Source: Moniliella sp. 'wahieum' (taxonomy: Eukaryota > Basidiomycota > Moniliellomycetes > Moniliellales > Moniliellaceae). From it: a stretch of 64,000 nucleotides of DNA. A program made the translations under genes and the position numbers. Location of the stretch: positions 1 to 64,000 of the forward strand of contig RSEE01000113.1 of NCBI GenBank assembly GCA_003971905.1. Reading direction: 5' to 3'. Position 1 is the stretch's first letter. Each line of letters starts with the position of its first letter. This document shows positions 1 to 9,382 of this stretch, in pieces. Below the pieces are notes generated by a model. It had not been told where the DNA came from. It searched no databases and saw only the letters and a program-made list of their open reading frames with translations.

Positions 1-15
1 TAACCCTAACCCTAA
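1..15. repeat. Telomeric repeat tract (chromosome left end)
   Basis: The window opens with two and a half copies of TAACCC, the C-rich strand of the TTAGGG telomere repeat common in filamentous and basidiomycete fungi. The tract breaks down at base 16. In this orientation the chromosome end lies to the left and the chromosome body to the right. Only 15 bases are present, so the terminal tract was probably trimmed in assembly. Confidence 0.9.
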
Positions 16-18
16 GGA

Positions 19-395
19 TGAGGAGCAGGCTTGGTGGTAAGCGCAGGCTTGGGGATGATGAGCACAAGGTTGATGGCGAGCACAAGCTTGGTGCCGAGCA
101 CAGGCTTGGCGATGGGGAGCACAAGCTTGACGATGGGAGCACAGGCTTGGTGGCGACGACGGCTTGGGGATGGGGTGCACCGGCTTGGTGGCGGGTACAA
201 GCTTGGGGATGCGGAGTGCAGGCTTGGAAGCGGTGGCACATGCTTGCTGAGGCCGGGCACAAGGATAAAGACGATGGGCACAAGCACATGGCAAGCGCAG
301 GCTGCGAGGCGGTGGCCGCGGGCTTGAACATGGCCGGCACAAGCTGGACGTGGCCGGCGCAAGCTTGGAGATGCCTGGCACAAGGTGCAAACAAG
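19..395. repeat. Degenerate subtelomeric minisatellite (GCACAAGCTTGG core)
   Basis: A core close to GCACAAGCTTGG recurs about every 24-30 bases, separated by variable GATGGGGA- or GGTGGCGA-like spacers. It decays gradually away from the telomere. All three plus frames are largely open, so the short ORFs here are a by-product of the repeat. The AAGCTTG word inside the core is the same word that forms heptamer arrays elsewhere in the window. Confidence 0.75.
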
Positions 396-1641
396 AGGGG
401 CCGTCGGGGGAGCGCAAGAGTGGACGCAACAGACAGACAGAGCACGACGTTGTACTTGCACATGGCCTACTCGAGCTTGAGCATGGCCCCGACGAGCGTT
501 GGATGGGGACAATGACAGGGAGAGCGGATGGATGAGAGGCAGTACGCTGGTGCAAGAGGGGTCAGAATGAGGCAGGGTGAGATGGGAATGAATGGGGTGG
601 GATGGGATGGGATGCGTACCGATGCGCTGAACGACGTTGCACATGGCCAAGACGGCGTTCGGGATGAGCATCCCGAGCAGGGTGACAGCAGGGGCAGCCA
701 AGCGAGTGCACATGGGCCGGCAGAGCGTCGGAGGGGATGGCATGGCAAGCTGCACGGGCTGCTGGGACGTGGGCGAGGCAGGTGCCAGAGAGCCGACCAG
801 CTCGGCAATACAATGAAGAATCGCAGGTGTCTCGCTGCGGGAAGCACCAGAGGGCAGGCTGGGCAGGCACCAGGGCAGGCCAGCTCGGCTATACAATGGC
901 CAACTAAGTAGGGGTATATGTCGCTGCCGCGCGATGGTTGCAGCAAAAGCTGATGCGACAATCAAGACGAGCACTAGGGGCACACCCACGATATCACCCT
1001 CTCTCGCTCGTCCAGCACCCAATTCGAGAGAGAGAGACGAGAGAGAGAGAGACTGTTGGTATGGTGGGAAAGTGCGTTGCGGTATTCGCGCCTGGGCCCA
1101 AGGAGGACGGTCTATGTGCCCGTTATGACCGATCGGATCCAGCGCCGCCTGGGGTATCGGCTGGATCCACTGCCGTCTGGTAAAGATGAACAGGACTGAG
1201 CATCAATGTACAGGCGTCGCTCTCGCTGTGGCACGACGCCGATGCATAACGTGCACGGCGAGTGCTCAGAAAACGACTACGGATGCTGTACCCGCCGGGG
1301 TTGGCTAATAGACCTGCTGGTCCGACGGGAGACTTTCGCTGCCGACAAGAGTGACAAGTGACCGGTGCCCGACGACTGTGCAAGTGATGGCGCGTGGTGT
1401 GGGGCAAGTCGAAACCCGGAAATGGTCTACAGGCTGCGACGCTGGACTGTGTTCCTGCCTACCATCCGTCCATGCCAAGGGACCGGGGCAGGGACAGGGA
1501 CAGAGGTTACAGGGGCAGGAGCAGGGACGTGACCCTGGGTTTAGCTGCTACTACTGCGCACGCCACGCCCACAAATCCACTTGCCCGCCCCGCCGAACCA
1601 CGACGCGCAACAAACCAGCAAAAGCAGAGTGTAATGATGAA
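396..1641. other. Subtelomeric spacer without a supported gene
   Basis: GC-rich, low-complexity DNA. It holds an imperfect direct repeat of about 38 bases (777-815 and 862-898, sharing CAGCTCGGC and TATACAATG/AATACAATG ends) and a GAGA tract at 1027-1052. A 336-codon minus-strand open frame crosses this segment and the minisatellite, but it has no ATG at its 5' end and no recognisable domain. Confidence 0.6.
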
Positions 1642-2433
1642 TTACACAATCCTCCTCGGACTACTCGGTTCTTGCTTTGGCACGCGCTCCATTACGCTGT
1701 TCACTTCCGTTTCTGTAGGCGGAGGGGGAAGTTAGCCAAGGCAGCTGAGAAGCACGCGTCCCCTTTACCCCACGCTACCCCCGCGACCGCCCAGGTACAA
1801 AGCAGGGGGGAGAAAGAGAAACAAGGACCGAAGCAAAGTGGGGGAAAAGTAGTACGCACCAACACGCGCGAGACGACTAGAGGCGGCATCCAAGTCCTCG
1901 CGGAGACCTTGGTAGAGCAAGTCCAGTGCGTCCTTGCGTTCCTGTGCTGAGAGCGGGGGACCGACACGCCCTTGAGCGCAGCCAACTCCGTCTCGAGCCG
2001 ATGGACTTTGTCCAGGTGGTGGGTCAAGGTGGCGGTGTTGTGCTCGAGCTGGGCAGCAGTGGTAGCTACGCGATCGGCTGCGCGCTGTTGGCCTTGCAGC
2101 ACCCACGCTGCCCCAGTCACACTCACCACACTGAACCCGATCAGAAAACCATTGAGCGTGCCGCGAAAGCCGCCCTGGGTACGGAGGCGGGGGGGAGGGG
2201 GTACATGGTGAGGTTAGGGGGTGCCAGAGCAGAGCAGAGCAGAGCAGAGGAAACGAGACCGGGAGGGAGGGAGGGACGTACGACGGGGGTTTCTGTGGCT
2301 GGACGCGCGGTGGACGTGGCGGCTGTGCTGGCGCGGGCGCGGGCGGAGGGCAGGGGCGCGCGCAGCAACGCGCGAGGGCGGTGGTGGTGGTGGTGGCGGT
2401 GGGGCGGGTGGGCAGGCGCCGAGGGCTGAGCAT
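1642..2433 (-). CDS. Small mitochondrial-type membrane protein with coiled coil (three exons)
   Basis: I read three exons: 2282-2433, 1860-2174 and 1642-1712. The introns start GTACGT (2281 to 2175) and GTGCGT (1859 to 1713) and end CCCAG and CTACAG. The N-terminus is rich in Arg, Ala, Ser and Thr without acidic residues, like a mitochondrial presequence. Exon 2 starts with GGFRGTLNGFLIGFS, a Gly-rich hydrophobic stretch, followed by a helix with heptad-like spacing (QLEHNTATLTHHLDKVHRLE). Conserved fungal proteins of about 150-200 residues with a GGFRGG-x-GFLxG membrane segment and coiled coil have this plan; I do not know an assigned function. Two single-base frame corrections are needed: one in exon 1 and one at the G run 1955-1959 (C run in the gene). 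It is the most telomere-proximal supported gene. Confidence 0.6.
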
Positions 2434-2828
2434 GCAGAGATGGGGGTGGTGAGGTGGTGAGGTGGTGCGCAGAGTGAGTATGAATGCGGATGGGTCGGCG
2501 CTTAGCTCAGCACTGGGAATGGGGATCTTGGATTGGATGTGGGGGGAGCGCGTGGATCACGTGACGCAGATGGCGCACGTGGCGGGCGGCTGCGCGCCCA
2601 AACACGCCGATCCATCACATCTCAATCCCACAGGCCATCCCCTCTCGCAGCCGATCGGCACGCACACTGCCGTCGTGCCACCGCCCTTGGGTTGTGCGCT
2701 GCTGGTTGTCCTGCTGTCTGTCCCATCGACAGCCCACGGCACGCCGCTGCCTCCGCCTCTGCCGCACGCGCACCTCGCACTCTCCCTCTCCCCCTCGCCC
2801 TCCCACTCCCCCCACTGCCCCGGTTACG

Positions 2829-3635
2829 ATGCCCATCCCACGCGACGAGAACGCGCCGCTGCCTTCGGCCCACACCTTGTCCTGCCCTGCGCCAAGTCTG
2901 CCTCCGCCTCCGGCTCGGCTGCTGGCCCGCCGTGTCCCCCCAACGCGCCAGCCTGCTGTCCGACGCGCCGCTGCGTCCCCTCCGCCTGTCCTCGCGCCCA
3001 GGCAGCCTCCTCTTCCATCTGACGAAGGATACGCCTACGGTGTTGGTCTTGGCCATGGTCATCGTCACGCGTTGGGCTTTGCCAGTCCTTCCCCTGCCTG
3101 CGTTCGCTTTCCGCCCGCCAACGCGACAGTGGCACAAGACAGTCCAACCCCACCTCCAACCAAAACCCAATTCCAATTCCAAAAGCATCAGCCTCACGCG
3201 CCGCTCGCGCCCCGGCAAGGAGAACATCGATCCGCGCCTGCACCCCTCGGTGGACACTCAAAGTGGGAGACTACGTGGAGGCAGTTGGCAGTCCTCTCGA
3301 CCTGGTCTGCGCACTTCGTATCGTACCCGATCTTCCCCACTCGGCAACTCGAGTAGCTGGGGCGTCTCGGCCCGCTCGTCGCCTGTCGCGTCGCCACTGC
3401 CACTGTCGTTGTCGCTCTCGCTCGCGCCTGCTTTGCTTCCTTCCTCCTCCTCCTCCTCCTCGTCATCCACTGTAGCAGTAAGGTCAAGCGCGAGAGCAAG
3501 ACCCAGCGCGAGCGCATCGAGCCAAGCCTGAACGCGGAAACGCGTCTGCGTCGACGCGTCAACCTAGCCTCGGGGCTCACTGTGTGCCTTGGCTTAGGTC
3601 TTACTTCTGCCCTTGTTCTTGCGATTGCCTCCTGA
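2829..3635 (+). CDS. Unrecognised Pro/Ser-rich protein with C-terminal membrane segment
   Basis: The ATG at 2829 opens MPIPRDENAP, followed by a Pro/Ala-rich region, a GKENIDP segment (KEN-box-like), a serine run encoded by a TCC repeat near 3440, and a basic stretch. The last about 25 residues (VNLASGLTVCLGLGLT and on) are hydrophobic and end at TGA 3633-3635, consistent with a tail anchor. The frame moves at least twice (near 3170 and near 3470), probably through assembly indels, so the middle is uncertain. I recognise no family. That it is a gene rests on the ATG, the KENIDP-like segment and the clean basic-plus-hydrophobic tail. Confidence 0.4.
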
Positions 3636-4426
3636 TTGTCCTGCTCCCTGCGCTTTGTTCTTCTCCCGTCCTCCTCGTCCTTCTTCACCTCCTCCTTCTG
3701 CTTCTACTTCTCATCCGTTCCATGACATATGTACTCATTCTTTCGCCCTGCCCCGCACGCCTATGCCACACTGCGATGCCCATACCCCCCCCCGCTCCCT
3801 AGGCCATCGCGCGCGTAACCCCAGGTCGGCAGGTGGGTTGAGCGTGGACGACGTGGACGTGGGCAGTGTCACATGTCGCATGTCACGGTGGGCAGGAACC
3901 GCTCCAGGCCATTTCGTTCGTTTGTTCGTTCGTTCGTTCGTTCGTTCTTTCGTTGCATTCATGCCGTTTTGTCTGTCCCGAGGGAGCATCCCTCTGTCGC
4001 TAGTGATCCGACGCACGTGGGAAGCAGACGCAGACGCAGACGCAGACAGAGCCGGTTTTGCTTGGCAGTACACTAGTACGCTGTGGTGAGCCAGAGTCAG
4101 CCGCACTAATTACTAACCCACGTCTAACCACCTTACAGGCACCGCTTGCACTTAGCCGTCAGGCTTACCATTTGGGTCGGGTAGAGACAGAAAGATCACG
4201 TGTGTGCTGAGGTAAGCAGCGGCCAAGCACGTGTGGCTGTACATGTACCTGCGCCTGAGTCTGCGCCGCGTGGCAGCGCCCCCGGCCGGTGGCGGACGAG
4301 GCACGCTGGATGTGCCCACCACACCACCACACCACCACCTTAACCACCACCATCTCCACACTCGCGTGAGTGCTGGCCTACGACCCCCGCCTCACCCTCA
4401 CCTGCACCATCCGCATCAGCTTCAGC
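3636..4426. other. Spacer upstream of sec2 with GTTC tetranucleotide repeat
   Basis: Contains a (CGTT)n run at about 3914-3956 and four copies of CAGACG at 4027-4050. At 4086-4138 a GTGAGC donor, CTAAC branch-like words and a CTTACAG acceptor look like a 5'-UTR intron for the downstream sec2 gene. No protein-coding gene is supported. Confidence 0.5.
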
Positions 4427-7400
4427 ATGCCCGTGTCTGACGCTGCTGTTGACGCTGGTGCTGCCGCAGCTGCCGCCGCTGGTGCTGACGCCGGTGCCGA
4501 TGCACGCGAGGCGCTGCGTGCGCAGATTCTCGATTACGAGCAGCAAGCGGCTGGGCTGAACGCCAAGTTAGTGAGCAGCATTGAGCACGTGGCGGAAGTG
4601 GAAGATGACCTTGCAGAAGCGCGAGGGAAGCTGCGGTACCATCGTGAGCAGATCCAAACGCTGGAAGAGGAGAAAGCGGAGCACCTATCTGCGCTCAACA
4701 CGGGAGTGTTGGTGGAGAAGCAACTTGTCAGCAGCGAGATGCAAAAAACTTATGGAACGCGTATTGGAAGAAAGTCGACAACGTGGCAAAGCCGAAAGTG
4801 ATCGCAACAAGATTGAAGCTGAATTGGACGAGTTGAGCTCCAAGTTGTTCTCGGATGCGAATCGTATGGTCGCTACTGAACGCTTGGCGCGCGCCCAGGC
4901 GGAAACTAAGTCCGAACAACTGGAACAGTCGTTGAAAAACACTCAGGCTATCATGGCTGAACAACAAACTGTCCTTGCTGCTCTACAGCAACAGATTGAC
5001 CTGTTGAAACAACAAACGCTCCCCCTCGACGGCCCCGACAGCCGCGACTCGCTCGATCCAGATCCCGTGGACGAGGCGGAGATGGTCCCTGCGCCCACCT
5101 CCCCGGCCACTCCGAGCCATCTACCACCCACGCGGAACCTGCGGTCCTGGCGGCGGCAGGAACAACAGCAGCATCGACAGAGGTCGTAGTGGACGCGCCT
5201 GCACCAAGAGAGGATACGGCATCGACGTGTCTTCCGCCTGCGCTGCTGTACCGGCAAGTGCGTTTGGACATTGAAGCGTACCGAGAATTTTGTGCGTTTC
5301 TTGCGTTCCTACGGAGGCAACGGTTACTTCTCAAGCCGTTTTATGATTACCACTTGCAGCATGGTAGCAGTACGCTTTCGCCTTCGGCTTCGGCTTCGCT
5401 TTCGGCTCGGCCTGTAGGGACCACTGCCGCAGTGAGCGAAGTAAGTTTCGGCCGGGCAGGTATGACGGGGATCGCACCTTCGGGCCACGTTAATCCGTTC
5501 CTTGCAGCAGGCGTAGGACGGCACAAAGACTTTCCTGCGTTACCTGCGAACGCCGAGACGTTGGTGATGGTGAGCAACCAACTGTCCCAGCCGTTCCTCA
5601 AACGTATAGAGGAAGAAGACACAGGTCCGTGTTTGCGACTGGACTTGGCGCCTGGGCTGGGATGGCTGAACCGTCGTACGGCCCACACAGCCATACTCGA
5701 TGGCACATTGGTCTTCCAGTCGATTTGGCCTAAGGATGCACACCTTGACCCAACTCACATTCGCGCCAAGACAGCTCACTTGCCCCCTGCTGAATGCGCT
5801 ATGTGCGGTATGCACCTCGTTAATATCCCTCTGGGCGGACTGGACCCTCACCCTCCCCCAGCGCAGTTGCCTTCTTCTTCTTCTTCTCTCCCTTCCTCTG
5901 CTTCTGCGTCTGCTTCGGCGTCTGCTTCGGCTTCGATTTCGATTTCGACTTCGGCGTCGGTTTCCTCAACGCTCACTTCTCCGCCCGGGCGCGAGCGAGA
6001 ACGTAAAACGAGCACCAGCTGGGCCCCATCCTGGACCGGCTCAGCAGCCAGCTTACTCTCATCTAAGACGCTACGCATTCCCCACCCTGTACATGCCACG
6101 CCTACGCCTCTGCCCCCCGACCCCGCTGAACCTGAACCCAGTATCGAGCCCAATACCGAGCCCAATGCAAATGCGAATACGAATGGGGATGGGGATGCGA
6201 ATGGGGATGATTCTGCTTGTCTTCCCCCCTTGACTGGCGATGGCACGCACACTACCACGGAGTGTCCTCCCACCGCCGCCTCGGGCTCGGGATCGGGCTC
6301 GGGCTCGGGTTCGGTCCCTGCGCCAGTTTCTGGTTCGGGTTCGCAGTTGGTTCCTGGTCCGGCAGGCGAGACGACTAGTGGAACGCTTTCTGCCTCTGCA
6401 TCTGTGGGTCCTGCCAAGTCCGGTTCCGAGGCGCAAGCTGGCCCGGATGCCGCAGGTGCAACGCCCACCACGGCACCGACTCCGGCTTCGAGTACGACTA
6501 CGACTCCGACTACGACTTCAGCTCCAGCGGCGACTTCGGCTCCGGCTCCAGCTGCGACCCCGGCACCGACACCGACACCGACAGTTGCGACGGCGACGGC
6601 GACGCCACGCAGTCGGAAGATCTTTAGTACGCTGCGACTTGGCAATTCGAGTCCGACGCCCGATCGGGTGGAAAAGCAGACGCCTTCTTCGGCTGGGTTC
6701 CTGGCCAGTCGTTTGGGCGCGTTCAATTCCCCCACCTTGCCAGGCGACGATAAGGAAAACCAAAAGGAAAAGGAAACGGTACGTGGCTCATGTTCTTTGT
6801 GCGTGGTGGGTTCTTGGTGGGGCGTAGAGTGGACATGGTGTGCATCGATCGGCCCACCAAAGGAGGGAGGTGGTACGTGGATGTTGAAACTGACTTGGGG
6901 ACTTGGTTTTGATGTGGTGTGTGTTGATGTCTCTGTGCGTGTGCGGATATTGGCGTTGGGTTCGGGTTGATGTTGATGTTGATGCCGGTTGGGTTCGGTG
7001 GATTTGGATTTGGATACCGTGGGGGGACAGACGACCAATTCTTCGTACGCCTTTGCACCGCCCATACCTACGCACATTTTCCGTCTATCGGAAGAATCTA
7101 CGACGCGCTACCTACTCTGTCCGCACCACGGCGCACGCTTACATGCCGTATGCAGTTTCTGGGCCTTTGTTCGTCACGTCGAACGTGCTATCGTACTTGA
7201 AGGTCAAGAACCTTGGCATTCGCGCTCCACCACAACTACCCCCGCTGCTCCGGCTCTCACTGCCTCACCGTCTCCGTCCCTTTCACATTCCCCTACGCAG
7301 TCACAGTCACATCCACCTTCACCTTCGCCTGCGCATTTACCTTCTTCGGCTGACCTTCCCCGCTGCCCCAGCACCTGCCCCAGCACCTGCACCTACGGGG

Positions 7401-8131
7401 GGAAACGACGAGCGACACGCCTGTCCCTCCCGTGCTACCGCACGCCCAGCGGGGACCAACTCCGACGCTACCCCGACGCTACCTCCGAACCTACGTCTGG
7501 AAGCACCCCTGATCCTACCTCGGACCCTACAGCCGAAAGCACTCCGGTTGGTGCTGCGACTACTCAGGATGCGTCGGGCAGTGCGGCTGAGCTTGGTGCT
7601 GCGACTGCGACGACGAACGCGAAAGAAACTGCGACAGATACAGAGACAGAGACAGAGAAGGCGACCACGACGACGGTACCGCCCCACTTACCCCCTCGTC
7701 GACCTACACGGCGTCACCCCGTCCAGTCCGACGGCTCGCCCGGTCCGTCCGATCCATCGTCCGATCCATCGTCCGATCCATCGTCCGATCCGTCGTCGTC
7801 CGAGCCACCGTCGTCCGAGCCTCCGTCGTCCGATGTCTTGGGTACCACGACGGTCAGCCCGGAGCAACCGCTACCCACGTCCGTGCCGACGTCCGTGCCG
7901 GCGCCATCGACTGTGGCGGTCGCATCGACGGTAGCGGTCGCATCTGTGGAGCCTGCTGGGCACATGGACCGAACGATTGTCGTTTCGGGTGGCGAGGGCG
8001 GGTGGGAAGAACGGTTGTGGCAACAAGTGGTGCAGCATAAAGCGCAAATGAGTTTGTGTCGGTTAGGTGTGGGGGTGTATCCTAACATTGCCCTCTCGCC
8101 TACGCATGGTCGCGGGACAGGTCCGTTGTAA
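4427..8131 (+). CDS. SEC2: Sec2-type Rab GDP/GTP exchange factor
   Basis: Sec2 proteins activate the Rab GTPase Sec4 on secretory vesicles in polarised exocytosis. Residues about 25-180 form a long coiled coil with the exchange-factor core, including KIEAELDELSSKLFSDANRM, which matches the family's ELExLTxxLFxEAN motif. The fungal C-terminal region follows: RQVRLDIEAYREFCAFLAFL, a TGPCLRLDLAPGLGWLNRRT block, and a PPAECAMCGM Cys pair. A 252-bp intron (6779-7030, GTACGT...ACAG) precedes LLCPHHGARLHAVCSFWAFV and a tail with DPSS repeats from a 12-bp unit. Start is ATG 4427; stop ends at 8131. Two single-base corrections are needed, one in the A run at 4746-4751 and one near 5127. The tail around 7370-7440 may also change frame. 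Linkers are long and rich in Ser/Ala/Pro/Thr. The family call is firm; the total of about 1,150 residues is approximate. Confidence 0.9.
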
Positions 8132-9382
8132 TTGCCGGTTACCCGGTTACGTTCCCCCAACATGGGCATGGGTACGTACGTGTGTACGTGCGTACGTGCG
8201 GAAGGTCGAGTACAAGGGGAAGGTCAAGTACAAGGGTTAAGGATAAGTGTAAGGGTAACCCAAGGAAGTGGCCAACTTAACGTCCCACGTCCTATGTCCC
8301 ATGTCCCATGTCCCATGTCCATGTCCCATGTCCCATGTCCCATGTCCCATGTCCCATGTCCCACGTCCTAAGGTCCGAGTCCCAAGGAGCGAGTCCCACG
8401 GACCAATACAGTACAAGGTACATGGTGCAAGTCAGAGTGTGCCTGCCACGCAAGGTCCTGCCCTGCCTGCCCTGCCCGTTGCGCCCATGGAGGCAGACAG
8501 GAAGAATGGGACTGAATCGGTTTGGATCCATTTGGTTTTGGCGTGGATGGTGGGACAGACGGGTGAGGCATCAGGCATGATGGTTTCCGACTTGGAAAAA
8601 GCAACGACGAGGCGCACCATCGTGTAAGGTCAGCTTAGAACCCTGCGTGCTGTCGAGTGGCAGCGTGGAGAGGCAGACAGGGGGTGAGGGGGGAAAGGCG
8701 TCTGACCACTGACCACTGACAATACCGGTAGTCGGTAGCTGGATCCACGACTATGCACCCCCGGCTTCGTGGCTCCGTCACCGCTACCCCCCTCTCCGGC
8801 CAGGACGGGATAGACGGCCAAGTGACAGGGCAGGATGCGCGACTGACGGCGCGTCAGAAGCTGGATTTCGTACTGGGCTGGGAGGATGCCGGAAGCAAGA
8901 TGCAAGATGCAAGATGCAGCTGATGGGGCACAGGTGCAGCTGCGACCACAGTCAGTGGACTGAGGGTACATGATTGGTCGTCGTCAGTACATTCGACTGT
9001 GCTTTGGATCTGGTTGCGGTTAGTACGGTTGCGGTTACGGTTGCTGTCGGAGGGGTAGGTGGTACGAATGCACATTCTCCTCCCACCGCGCTACGCACCT
9101 TCCGCTCCATTCCTGTGCATTGTCTAGGGCCTATGTGCTCTGTACGGGTTCTTGTTGGTTGCCGTGGACGAGTAAGGAGCAAACAACGGTAGTAGCATAC
9201 AATTTGGCCTTTGCAGGCGACCTTGTGACGGTGACTAGTAACTGGTGACTGTGGAGTAGCAGCAGCATAATACCACCCAATAACAAACACAAAACACAAC
9301 ACAACACAGCATAACACATTGAACCCATGTCTCCCCCCCCCCTGACCTTTTGCTTGGCCATAACGCACACAAGCGTCTCTCC
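8132..9382. other. Spacer with several heptanucleotide arrays
   Basis: Lies between the 3' ends of sec2 and the large minus-strand gene. It contains ATGTCCC (8287-8372), TGACCAC (8703-8720) and AAGATGC (8895-8919) tandem arrays and a GTACGT-rich stretch at 8173-8202. No gene is supported. Confidence 0.6.
8287..8372. repeat. Heptanucleotide array (ATGTCCC)n
   Basis: About eleven near-perfect copies of the 7-bp unit ATGTCCC, with one phase slip near 8320 and decay at the right edge. A frame-shifting unit length argues against a coding role. Confidence 0.9.

Noticed and set aside
12-1022. 336-codon minus-strand open frame across the subtelomere, with a hydrophobic start
   Set aside because: Its 5' codon is TTG rather than ATG, it spans a degenerate minisatellite that is open in several frames, and it has no recognisable domain.
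5848-7077. 409-codon minus-strand frame opposite sec2
   Set aside because: It is antisense to a well-supported gene and arises from Ser/Ala/Pro codon repeats; the sense strand has family motifs and splice sites.
9235-9382. Extension of the large minus-strand gene to 9235
   Set aside because: The added residues are Cys/Val-rich and come from AT-richer DNA with no similarity to the rest; a stop near 9383 in another frame is as likely.
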